A stretch of DNA of 12,347 bases. Source: Candidatus Omnitrophota bacterium (GTDB taxonomy: Bacteria > Omnitrophota > Gorgyraeia > Gygaellales > Profunditerraquicolaceae). Shown piece after piece: positions 6,100 to 12,347 of the stretch. A model generated the notes under the pieces. That model ran no database searches, was not told the DNA's origin, and saw nothing but the letters and a program-made list of their open reading frames with translations. The DNA lies in contig JALNZI010000034.1 of assembly GCA_023229385.1 (NCBI GenBank), positions 1 to 12,347 on the forward strand, in the 5' to 3' direction. The position numbers were made by a program, and so were the translations under genes. Position 1 is the first letter of the stretch, and each line of letters begins with the position of its first letter.

Positions 6100-7047
6100 A
6101 TGCGGCGTATAATTTTAAGCTTAATATTCATTTTTCTTTTATCTATCCAACCGGCATATCCCTATTGGATCTGGACTCCTAAAAGCGGAAAGTGGGTTAA
6201 TCCCAAAAACATGCCTAAGGATAATCCTAAGGATCAATTTGCTTATGCCAAGTCATTTTTTGATATCAATAAATATGAAGAAGCCAAGCGGGAGTTTCGT
6301 AAACTGCTTAAGGCTTATCCTAAGTCTGCCGAGGCTGCGGAAGGCCAGTATTATCTTGGTCTGACAGAGGAAGCCCAGGGTAAAATATATGAGGCTTATC
6401 AGGCTTATCAGATGGTGATTGATAAGTATCCTTTTAGTGAGCGCATTCAGGAAGTTATCGAGCGGGAATATAAAATCGCTGAGAAATTTATGGCCGGAGA
6501 AAAACGTAAGGCCTTTGGTGTAGACCTGCCGGTGGAGAATCCGGCGATTGAGATATTCGGCAAGGTAATCGAAAATTCCACTTATGGTCCTTTAGCCCCC
6601 CGGGCGCAGTACAAATTAGGCCTGGTTTTAAAAGGGTTAATGCGTTATTATGAGGCCGAGGATGAATTTAATAAAGTAGTCTCCCGTTATCCGGATAGTG
6701 AATGGGCGTCGGCGGCGAAATTCCAGATTGCCTCTTGCCGTTCAAGCTTATCCAAAGGGCCTGCTTATGACCAGGGCGCAGCCCAGGAGGCTAAACAGCG
6801 ATTTGAGGAGTTCGTGAAGGAGCATCCTGATGCTGTGCTTTCTCTTGATGCCGAAAAGAATATTGGCGAGATCAGGGGGAAAGAGGCGCAGGCAAGCTTT
6901 GATATTGCCAGATTCTATGAGAAGCAAAAGGCGTTTGAATCAGCCAAGATTTATTATAACGATCTGATCAATAACTATTCAGATAGCCCATGGGCGGCTC
7001 AGGCTGCTGCCCGGCTGCAGATAATGGAGCAAAAAAATGAAAAATAA
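6100..7047 (+). CDS. BamD-like TPR outer-membrane assembly protein
   Basis: This 315-residue exported protein has tetratricopeptide repeats. A signal peptide is visible (MRR, then a hydrophobic stretch IILSLIFIFLLS, then IQPAYPYW). TPR-like units lie at about residues 46-75 (FAYAKSFFDINKYEEAKREF), 82-115 (QYYLGLTEEAQGKIYEAYQA), 168-200 (YKLGLVLKGLMRYYEAEDEF) and 264-297 (FDIARFYEKQKAFESAKIYY). The repeat style (short helices ending in YP-S) is that of BamD/YfiO and YbgF, periplasmic partners of outer-membrane protein insertion or the Tol-Pal system. Unlike classical BamD, no lipobox cysteine follows the signal peptide. ATG 6100 gives the cleanest signal peptide; in-frame ATG 6082 and TTG 6076 are alternatives. 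The next gene, lptE, overlaps it by 11 bp, which supports an envelope role. BamD is likely but not certain. Confidence 0.75.
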   Translation: MRRIILSLIFIFLLSIQPAYPYWIWTPKSGKWVNPKNMPKDNPKDQFAYAKSFFDINKYEEAKREFRKLLKAYPKSAEAAEGQYYLGLTEEAQGKIYEAYQAYQMVIDKYPFSERIQEVIEREYKIAEKFMAGEKRKAFGVDLPVENPAIEIFGKVIENSTYGPLAPRAQYKLGLVLKGLMRYYEAEDEFNKVVSRYPDSEWASAAKFQIASCRSSLSKGPAYDQGAAQEAKQRFEEFVKEHPDAVLSLDAEKNIGEIRGKEAQASFDIARFYEKQKAFESAKIYYNDLINNYSDSPWAAQAAARLQIMEQKNEK

Positions 7048-7663
7048 GTTAGAGAACTATGGTTTGCACTCCTTTAGGCAAAGCCATAAAGTTAATTTTT
7101 TCCTATTCCTATTCGCTATATGCTGTCTGCTAGTTACTGCCTTTTCCGGTTGTGGTTATACTACCCGTTCGATGCTTTATGGAAAATACAGCACAATATA
7201 CATCACTCCGTTTTTGAATAAAGTGGATGTGATCCAGGAATCTTATTCTGCCAATAAATACCGTATCTACCGTCCGATGCTGGAAACGGATATTACTAAG
7301 AAGGTAATTAACCGCTATCTTTTTGACGGAAATCTTAAACCGGTAAAAGAGGACCAGGCGGATTTAGTGCTGAAAGGTGAGTTGATTGAGTACCGCAAGG
7401 ATCCTTTGAGTTATACCTCGGATAGCGAAGATGTTACTGAATACCGTATTAATATTTACGTAAATTTAAAACTCTGGGATAAAAAAGAAAATAAGATTAT
7501 GTGGGAAGAGAATAATTTTAACGGTAATTACTCTTATTTTGTAAAAAATTCAACCATAAATCCGGGAAACAACGTAGTTGTGGTGTCTGAAGGAGCAGCC
7601 GTGAATAGTGCGGTGGAAGATTTAGCCCGTCGAATTGTTGAACGCACAGTTGAACAATGGTAA
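7037..7663 (+). CDS. lptE: LptE-like LPS-assembly lipoprotein
   Basis: This 208-residue protein has a hydrophobic export signal (about 20-37) ending in a lipobox, FSGC, with the predicted lipidated C39 followed by GYTT. The CGY start of the mature part is typical of LptE, and the body has the expected features: an early strand with TIYITPFLN, a long helix after the YRPMLETDITKKVINRYL segment, a middle beta strand region (VLKGELIEY), and a C-terminal helix ending in AVEDLARRIVERTVE. LptE plugs the LptD barrel that places lipopolysaccharide in the outer membrane. The start has GGAG (7025-7028) eight bases upstream, within the end of the bamD-like gene. It is followed after one base by holA, the same lptE-holA order found in E. 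coli, which strengthens the call. The n-region is longer than usual. Confidence 0.82.
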   Translation: MKNKLENYGLHSFRQSHKVNFFLFLFAICCLLVTAFSGCGYTTRSMLYGKYSTIYITPFLNKVDVIQESYSANKYRIYRPMLETDITKKVINRYLFDGNLKPVKEDQADLVLKGELIEYRKDPLSYTSDSEDVTEYRINIYVNLKLWDKKENKIMWEENNFNGNYSYFVKNSTINPGNNVVVVSEGAAVNSAVEDLARRIVERTVEQW

Positions 7664-7664
7664 T

Positions 7665-8315
7665 ATGGTTTATTTACTTATCGGCCAGGATGTCCAGACC
7701 AGAGAAGACCAGCTCAGAAAAATAAAACAGGAATTCCTTCCAAGAGAGCTCCAGGATTTTAACTCTGATACATTATACGCCAAAGAAACATCCTTAAAAG
7801 ATATCCAGGAGAGATGCCTGGCTATTCCTTTGAAAAGCGACAAAAGGATTATTGTAATCAAGGATGCGGATTGTTTAAATGAGGCATGTCGGGTTTTTCT
7901 GCTGGCGTATGTCTTAAAACCAAATAAGCAATTAGTTTTAGTTTTGATATTTGAGCACTACGATTATCAGGATAATTTTATAAAAGATTTATCCCGCTCT
8001 GCCAAGGTTATGCGTTTCAAAGAGACGGTTAACCCGGATACCTTTGTTTTAAACCGGCAGATTGAACTAAGGAATCCTGATTCTGCTTTGCGGTTGTTGA
8101 ACCAGCTTTTAAAAAACGGGGAGGCCCCTGAGCGTATCTTAGGTGGTCTGCGTTACGCCTGGGAAAAGCAGGGTATTCGGACTTTAGAGGCCAGGCGCAG
8201 GCTGAAGCTTCTTCTTGGTTGTGACGTGGAAATAAAAACAGGCAGGCTGAAGCCTGCCTTTGCTTTGGAAAAATTAGTTATTGGTTTATGCGGGGTTGCT
8301 CAAACGGTGCATTAA
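7665..8315 (+). CDS. holA: DNA polymerase III subunit delta, compact form
   Basis: This 216-residue protein resembles the clamp-loader delta subunit, which opens the beta sliding clamp. The N-terminal part (about 1-120) matches the start of HolA: MVYLLIGQDVQTREDQL, then a conserved strand RIIVIKDAD (61-69) and KQLVLVLIFEH (88-98). The C-terminal part (about 138-210) matches the helical collar domain: DSALRLLNQLLKNGEAPERILGGLR, then LEKLVIGL. Family members usually have about 330-350 residues, and here the middle lid domain is essentially absent. No Walker A motif is present, as expected for delta. ATG 7665 lies one base after the lptE stop; a TTG at 7635 would extend the protein into lptE without added homology. 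The 3' end overlaps rpsT, tail to tail, by 30 bp. Between lptE and rpsT is a usual place for holA. Function with the missing domain is an inference. Confidence 0.78.
   Translation: MVYLLIGQDVQTREDQLRKIKQEFLPRELQDFNSDTLYAKETSLKDIQERCLAIPLKSDKRIIVIKDADCLNEACRVFLLAYVLKPNKQLVLVLIFEHYDYQDNFIKDLSRSAKVMRFKETVNPDTFVLNRQIELRNPDSALRLLNQLLKNGEAPERILGGLRYAWEKQGIRTLEARRRLKLLLGCDVEIKTGRLKPAFALEKLVIGLCGVAQTVH
8230..8259 (-). terminator. Intrinsic terminator of rpsT, inside holA
   Basis: On the - strand, 26 bases after the rpsT stop, a perfect 9-bp repeat AGGCAGGCT / AGCCTGCCT (8259-8240) with a minimal loop is followed directly by GTTTTTATTT (8239-8230). This is the classic GC stem plus U tract. On the + strand the bases after the stem are less T-rich and the site is still within holA codons, so it should act mainly on rpsT. 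It lies over codons for about residues 189-199 of HolA. Confidence 0.82.
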
Positions 8316-8549
8316 ACGCGATTTTTTGCGGTTAGCTGTTCCTCTATGGATAATGTTCTTTTTTGCTGCTTTATCCAATTGAGAAAAGACCTTGCTGATA
8401 AATGCCTTGGCTTCAGCGGAATCTTTTTTGGCAAGTAATTCCTGGAATTTCTTAATTGCCTTTTTAAGCTGAACCTTGACTTTAGTATTGCGGGTATGTT
8501 TTCTTTTGTTTACACGATTACTTTTTAATGATGTTTTACGCCTTGGCAT
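8286..8549 (-). CDS. rpsT: 30S ribosomal protein S20
   Basis: This 87-residue, very basic, helical protein is a primary binder of 16S rRNA in the small ribosomal subunit. The N-terminus MPRRKTSLKSNRVNKRKHTRNTK, the central KKAIKKFQELL and the C-terminal KKNIIHRGTANRKKSRL motif are typical of S20, and length is normal. The start has a strong ribosome binding site, AAGGAG (8560-8555), five bases before the ATG, unlike several other gene starts in the window. The 3' end overlaps holA by 30 bp in the opposite direction, and its terminator lies further inside holA. It is divergent from murJ across a 54-bp AT-rich gap. A location next to holA and murJ is common in other bacteria. Confidence 0.97.
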   Translation of the reverse strand: MPRRKTSLKSNRVNKRKHTRNTKVKVQLKKAIKKFQELLAKKDSAEAKAFISKVFSQLDKAAKKNIIHRGTANRKKSRLMHRLSNPA

Positions 8550-8603
8550 ATATTCTCCTTAGTAATTTATTAATTTTTAATATTAAAGCATAATTAATTA
8601 CTT
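8550..8603. promoter_or_regulatory. Short AT-rich divergent promoter region, rpsT / murJ
   Basis: These 54 bases separate two divergent genes, so promoters for both must lie in or beside them. For murJ, CATAAT (8589-8594) is a reasonable -10 box nine bases before the ATG at 8604; TTTATT (8566-8571), 17 bases upstream, is a poor -35. No Shine-Dalgarno sequence precedes murJ. For rpsT no single -10/-35 pair stands out among several AT-rich candidates, but its AAGGAG site shows that its mRNA has a leader. Confidence 0.4.
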
Positions 8604-10151
8604 ATGTCAACAAGCAAATATTCGTTAGGCAGGCATAATCAGGCAGTCGCGCGCTCGGCGACTGTTATCAGCCTGGCCACCCTTGCCTCGCGCATCCTGG
8701 GTTTTATAAGAGACATCGTCATTGCCCGGCTTTTCGGAGTCTATCTCTACGCCCAGGCGTTTGTTATTGCCTTTCGTATACCCAATTTATTCCGGGATTT
8801 TGTCGGCGAAGGGGCCGCTAATGCCGCGATCGTGCCGGTATTAAGCGAATACAACGCAAAACGTTCAAAAGAAGAATTTTGGGAACTGGCCAATATCCTG
8901 CTCAACTTGCTGTTGGTTATCTTAAGCGTTATCACTATCCTGGGGATTATTTTTTCTCCCCTGATTGTACGCCTGATTGCCCCCGGCTTTATCGCTTTCC
9001 CGGAGAAATTAGAAGCAACTATCCGGCTGAACCGGATTATTTTTCCCTATATACTGCTTATCGGCCTGGCTGCTTATGCCACGGCAGTGTTAAATTCGCT
9101 TAAGAATTTTACTGTTTCAGCATTGGCGCCGTGCCTTTTGAATATCTCTATAATTATCTGCGCCTTGCTTTTTGGGGAAGGTATCCAGGGTTTAGCCAGC
9201 GGAATTTTATTGGGCGGCCTGCTGCAACTGGCAGTTCAGGTGCCGGTTTTATACAAGAAAGGGTTTAACCCCAAGTTGATTTTTAATTTCAATCATCCCG
9301 GCTTGGTGCAGGTTAAAAGATTAATGCTCCCCCGGATAGCCAGTTCCAGTATTTACCAGCTGAATAATTTTGTCGATTCCATTTTTGGTTCTTTGGTTGC
9401 TATTGTTGGCGATGGAGGGGTGGCGGTGCTTTATTTTTCCTACCGGCTTATCCAGTTCCCCATAGGTATCTTCAGTAATGCCTTATCGCAGGCAATCCTG
9501 CCTACTTTTTCCACGCAGGCTTTAGAGGATGACCGGGAAGATCTTAAAACCACGCTTTCCTGGGGAATCCGCGCGGTATTCTTTGTTATGCTGCCGGCAA
9601 GCGCTATATTTATGGTCTTGTCCTATCCTTTGGTATCCACGCTTTTCGGCGGAGGCAAGTTTGATTTTAATTCCAGCTTCCTGACCAGCAATGCCTTGTT
9701 TTTTTATAGTATCGGATTATGCGCATATGGCGGGACAAAGATATTGCAGTCTTGTTTCTTCGCCCTTAAGGATACGCTTACTCCCACAAAAATAGCGTTT
9801 TTAGCTTTGCTGATGAATATTGTATTGAATGCAATTTTAATGTTCCCTTTAAAAATCGGCGGTTTGGCTTTAGCTACGTCTATTTCAGGAATAGTTACAT
9901 TTTTATTGTTGTTTTTTATTCTCAAGAAACGTTTGGGAGGTTTTGGGGAACGCAGGATACTGCCGTCTTTCTTACGTATCCTGCTTGCCTCTTGCTGCAT
10001 GGCTGCTCTTTGTTTCCTGGTTAACCGCGCGTTAAATCTTGGTTGGGCTTTATTTTGCGGGGCATTATCCTATATCATGTTTTGTTTTCTTTTCGGCGTA
10101 ACCGAGCTTAGGGAGCTTATACATTGGTTGACCTTTAAAAGCCTCAGGTAG
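8604..10151 (+). CDS. murJ: Lipid II flippase MurJ (MviN family)
   Basis: This 515-residue multi-spanning membrane protein (about 14 hydrophobic segments) belongs to the MOP family. MurJ moves lipid II across the inner membrane for peptidoglycan synthesis. The N-terminal signature is clear: TLASRILGFIRD (26-37), AFRIPNLFRDFVGEGA (56-71), then VPVLSEY. By alignment with E. coli, R30, R36, R64 and E69 match the essential R18, R24, R52 and E57, and R281 in YRLIQFP matches R270. The position of D39 is Q51 (YAQAF instead of the common DAF). Length matches the family (about 510). The start has no clear ribosome binding site. uvrC follows after five bases, so murJ probably heads the four-gene unit to the window end. 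Confidence 0.95.
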   Translation: MSTSKYSLGRHNQAVARSATVISLATLASRILGFIRDIVIARLFGVYLYAQAFVIAFRIPNLFRDFVGEGAANAAIVPVLSEYNAKRSKEEFWELANILLNLLLVILSVITILGIIFSPLIVRLIAPGFIAFPEKLEATIRLNRIIFPYILLIGLAAYATAVLNSLKNFTVSALAPCLLNISIIICALLFGEGIQGLASGILLGGLLQLAVQVPVLYKKGFNPKLIFNFNHPGLVQVKRLMLPRIASSSIYQLNNFVDSIFGSLVAIVGDGGVAVLYFSYRLIQFPIGIFSNALSQAILPTFSTQALEDDREDLKTTLSWGIRAVFFVMLPASAIFMVLSYPLVSTLFGGGKFDFNSSFLTSNALFFYSIGLCAYGGTKILQSCFFALKDTLTPTKIAFLALLMNIVLNAILMFPLKIGGLALATSISGIVTFLLLFFILKKRLGGFGERRILPSFLRILLASCCMAALCFLVNRALNLGWALFCGALSYIMFCFLFGVTELRELIHWLTFKSLR

Positions 10152-10156
10152 CCCTT

Positions 10157-11398
10157 ATGGAGCAATCACGGAATTTAAAAGAAAAGATTTTCTCTGCTCC
10201 GGATTCCCCGGGTGTTTATTTGATGCGTGACAGCCGCGGGAAAGTCATCTATGTGGGCAAGGCCATTTCATTAAGAAAAAGGTTGTCTAATTATCTGTCC
10301 AAAGGCCTGGATAGTAAAACCCTGGCTTTGATGAACAGGGTGGTTGATATTGAGTTTCGGCTTGCGCCTAATGAAGCTATGGCCTTGTTGCTTGAGGCCA
10401 GTCTTATTCATAAGTTTAAACCCCGGTATAATATATCTTTACGTGATGATAAGAGTTTTCCTTTTGTAAAAATTTCCGGGGAAGAATTTCCGGCAATAAG
10501 TATCACCCGTAAAAAGGATGAGCCTCTTGGCAGGTACATCGGGCCTTATACTAACGCCAAGATTTTAAAGAATGCTTTAAAAATCATCCGGCGCAGCTTT
10601 GCTTACCGTTCTTGCCGCGCTCTGCCTGGTAAAAGTTGCATATACGGCAGGATTAATTTGTGTCCTGCTCCTTGTACCGGTAAGCTCAGCCGTAAAGAAT
10701 ATAATCTTAATATTGGTAACGTTATTTTGATTTTAGAAGGGAAAGCTGATCTTTTGATCCATAGGCTAAGCCGGATAATGCAGAATAAATCCAAAGCCAG
10801 GGATTTTGAGGCGGCTGCCGGGGTGCGCGACCAGATCTCTACTTTAGCCGAGCTATCCGCGGGTTTGAGCGGGGTTAACCGTAAAAACGAATTAGAAGAT
10901 TTAAAGAATAAATTAGGGTTGGATAAACTGCCTGAAAGGATTGAAGGGTTTGATCTCTCCAACATTTCCGGTAAACAGGCAGTCGGTTCAATGGTAAGTT
11001 TTTACCGAGGGAATCCGGATAAAAATAATTATCGTCGTTTCCGGATTAAGGAGTTTACTGGAATTGATGATTATAAGATGTTGGCTGAGGTAGTGCGCCG
11101 GCGCTACAGCAGGTTGATTAAGGAGAAAACCGCTTTACCGGATTTATTGCTTATTGACGGCGGTAAAGGGCATCTTTTGACAGCCTTAAGGCAGATTAAC
11201 GAATTGGGGCTTAGCCTCCCTTTGGTCAGTATCGCCAAAAAAGAGGAGCTTGTATATAGCAGCACAAAAAAACGGCCACTAAGATTTTCCAGCGATACCC
11301 CGGCTTTAAATTTAATCCGCCGGGTGCGCGATGAGGCGCATAGGTTTGCTTTGGGGTATCACCTATTATTACGCCGGAAAGAGATGGTTGGAAGATGA
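10157..11398 (+). CDS. uvrC: UvrC excinuclease subunit, short form without HhH domain
   Basis: UvrC makes both incisions in UvrABC nucleotide excision repair. This 413-residue version has the N-terminal GIY-YIG nuclease (about 15-95; GVY 19-21, YVG 32-34, R40, E80), the four-cysteine cluster C153/C161/C169/C173 of the family's Fe-S site, and a UVR motif (FEAAAGVRDQI, 217-227) for UvrB binding. The RNase H-like nuclease keeps its acidic and histidine residues: D266 (GFDLSN), D304/D305 (GIDDY), D334 (LIDGGKG) and H395 (RDEAHRFA). About 600 residues are usual. The region between UVR and RNase H is reduced to about 35 residues, and the protein ends right where the C-terminal HhH pair should begin. 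The next gene starts at the ATGA overlap (11395-11398), so there is no remnant of the HhH part. Both active sites look intact. Confidence 0.93.
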   Translation: MEQSRNLKEKIFSAPDSPGVYLMRDSRGKVIYVGKAISLRKRLSNYLSKGLDSKTLALMNRVVDIEFRLAPNEAMALLLEASLIHKFKPRYNISLRDDKSFPFVKISGEEFPAISITRKKDEPLGRYIGPYTNAKILKNALKIIRRSFAYRSCRALPGKSCIYGRINLCPAPCTGKLSRKEYNLNIGNVILILEGKADLLIHRLSRIMQNKSKARDFEAAAGVRDQISTLAELSAGLSGVNRKNELEDLKNKLGLDKLPERIEGFDLSNISGKQAVGSMVSFYRGNPDKNNYRRFRIKEFTGIDDYKMLAEVVRRRYSRLIKEKTALPDLLLIDGGKGHLLTALRQINELGLSLPLVSIAKKEELVYSSTKKRPLRFSSDTPALNLIRRVRDEAHRFALGYHLLLRRKEMVGR

Positions 11399-11667
11399 CC
11401 TCATTTGCGGAAAAAGTTTATAAAGCGGTTTTAACTATTCCCCTGGGCGAGGTTCGGAGTTATAAGTGGGTGGCGCAAAAGGCAGGTGTTGGCTGCTCAT
11501 ACCGGGCAGTGGGCCAGGTTTTAAAACGCAATCCTTACCCTTTGATTATTCCCTGCCACCGTGTAATAAAAAGCAACAATAAGATCGGCGGTTATGTGTT
11601 TGGCGCCAAGCAAAAGAAGTTTTTATTGGAATGGGAGAGGAAGTTAGCCCAATGTTTAGCTGGTTAA
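11395..11667 (+). CDS. Methylated-DNA--protein-cysteine methyltransferase (MGMT-like), minimal domain
   Basis: This 90-residue protein is the C-terminal DNA-binding and active-site domain of O6-alkylguanine-DNA alkyltransferases (Ogt/Ada-C/MGMT). The signature IPCHRV (52-57) contains the acceptor cysteine C54, so it should be a true suicide alkyltransferase and not an alkyltransferase-like protein, which has W there. YRAVGQVLKRNPYP (36-49) holds the recognition helix with the arginine finger (R37) and the asparagine hinge (N46). GGYVFGAKQKKFLL follows as usual. The N-terminal domain present in Ogt and Ada-C is absent. The ATG overlaps the uvrC stop by 4 bp, placing two DNA-damage genes in one unit. 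The last 16 bp overlap the next gene. Confidence 0.9.
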   Translation: MTSFAEKVYKAVLTIPLGEVRSYKWVAQKAGVGCSYRAVGQVLKRNPYPLIIPCHRVIKSNNKIGGYVFGAKQKKFLLEWERKLAQCLAG

Positions 11668-12347
11668 GGAAAAATTATACTATTAAGGGGCTTTGTTTTT
11701 TTACGGATTCGGCCTTTCAAAGGGCAAGGAGCCTCCTATTTTATTTAAGCCTGCTTTTATTTTTTTGCGGCCTGCCATTTATATTATCATTTGCTTTAGG
11801 CTACAAATTCAACGCGCATACATTGAAATTTGTTAAGACCGGGTTAATTTATATCAAGACCCAGCCGGAAGGGGCCAATATATATATTAACGGCAAACTT
11901 ATTCCCGAGAAAAGCCCGGCAAGTATACAGGAGTTGCTTCCCGGTGTTTATAAGGTTACTTTAACATTAGCGAAGTATTATCCCTGGAGGTCTGAAATAG
12001 ATGTAGAGGCTGGAAAGGTTAGCCGTATTGACAAAGTCATTCTTTTCCCTTTGCGGCCTGACCTACAGCAGTTAAACCAGAGTGGATTCTCTTTTTTCCG
12101 CGTGGATATTGAGGATAGTATGATTTATTATTTAGACCAGGAAAACAAAATTGTCTACAGGTCTAACCTGGATGGAACTAATTTTGAAGATGTTGCCAGT
12201 CTTCCCGATAAATTCGGTAAGATCAGCGGCTGGGATGTTTCTCCGGATAAAGGCAAGATGTTTATTTTTAACTCCCATCAGATCAGCGTAATTTTCCTGG
12301 ATAGCCGGGATGATTATGCGTATTCAGATTCTTTTATCTCCCTGGAT
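11652..12347 (+). CDS. PEGA-domain membrane-anchored protein, 3' end off-window
   Basis: The reading frame is open from ATG 11652 to the end of the window, giving 232 residues without a stop. It has a cytoplasmic-looking basic N-terminus, one strong membrane segment (about 28-50), and then a PEGA domain (about 66-128; IKTQPEGANIYINGKLIPEKSP, then LLPGVYKVTL). After that, repeated beta-rich units (SMIYYLDQENKIVYRSNLDGTNFE, then WDVSPDKGKMFIFNS) resemble TolB/WD40-like propeller blades. PEGA domains occur on extracytoplasmic surface proteins; specific function is unknown. The start overlaps the alkyltransferase gene by 16 bp, with AGGA (11638-11641) ten bases upstream, so it is probably translated from the murJ-uvrC transcript. 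Confidence 0.82.
   Translation, partial: MFSWLRKNYTIKGLCFFTDSAFQRARSLLFYLSLLLFFCGLPFILSFALGYKFNAHTLKFVKTGLIYIKTQPEGANIYINGKLIPEKSPASIQELLPGVYKVTLTLAKYYPWRSEIDVEAGKVSRIDKVILFPLRPDLQQLNQSGFSFFRVDIEDSMIYYLDQENKIVYRSNLDGTNFEDVASLPDKFGKISGWDVSPDKGKMFIFNSHQISVIFLDSRDDYAYSDSFISLD

Noticed and set aside
11380..11420. Frameshift at the uvrC end hiding the HhH domain.
   Set aside because: The next gene begins within the uvrC stop codon and is a complete alkyltransferase, leaving no room for an HhH-coding remnant.
1..12347. CRISPR array, insertion sequence transposase, phage genes or plasmid origin.
   Set aside because: No regularly spaced direct repeats, transposase, integrase or phage-type proteins are visible; apart from the structured intergenic region, all genes are ordinary chromosomal ones.

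Overview
This window looks like chromosomal DNA from a Gram-negative (diderm) bacterium of moderate GC content. The best guess is a member of Candidatus Omnitrophota (OP3) or a related PVC-group lineage. That placement is an inference from gene neighbourhood and from compact versions of several proteins; no marker here proves it. The diderm character is better supported: the window encodes an LptE-like lipoprotein, a BamD-like TPR protein and the lipid II flippase MurJ.

Layout, left to right. (1) The 3' end of a tRNA, probably tRNA-Ala, is followed by a short hairpin. (2) nfo (endonuclease IV) and leuS (leucyl-tRNA synthetase) form a two-gene + strand unit behind a good sigma70-type promoter. 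(3) A 372-bp gene-free stretch between convergent genes (3357-3728) holds two large inverted-repeat structures back to back, and is the most unusual part of the window. (4) A receiver-only response regulator lies on the - strand. (5) A + strand group follows: comEA and comEC (DNA uptake), then a BamD-like TPR protein, lptE and holA (DNA polymerase III delta). (6) rpsT (ribosomal protein S20) is on the - strand. Its 3' end overlaps the end of holA by 30 bp, and its likely terminator lies inside holA. (7) A tightly packed + strand unit carries murJ, uvrC, an O6-alkylguanine alkyltransferase and a PEGA-domain protein that runs off the window.

Two themes connect the genes. The first is genome maintenance and DNA handling (nfo, uvrC, alkyltransferase, holA, comEA/comEC). 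The second is envelope assembly (BamD-like protein, lptE, murJ). The lptE-holA pairing and the closeness of holA, rpsT and murJ are familiar from other bacteria and support the assignments.

Several proteins are short forms of their families. UvrC lacks the region between UVR and RNase H and lacks the C-terminal HhH pair. HolA lacks the middle domain. ComEC lacks the C-terminal metallo-beta-lactamase domain. LeuS lacks the leucine-specific insertion. In three places (nfo, the response regulator and the bamD-like gene) the best promoter puts the transcription start almost on the start codon, which suggests leaderless or near-leaderless mRNAs.
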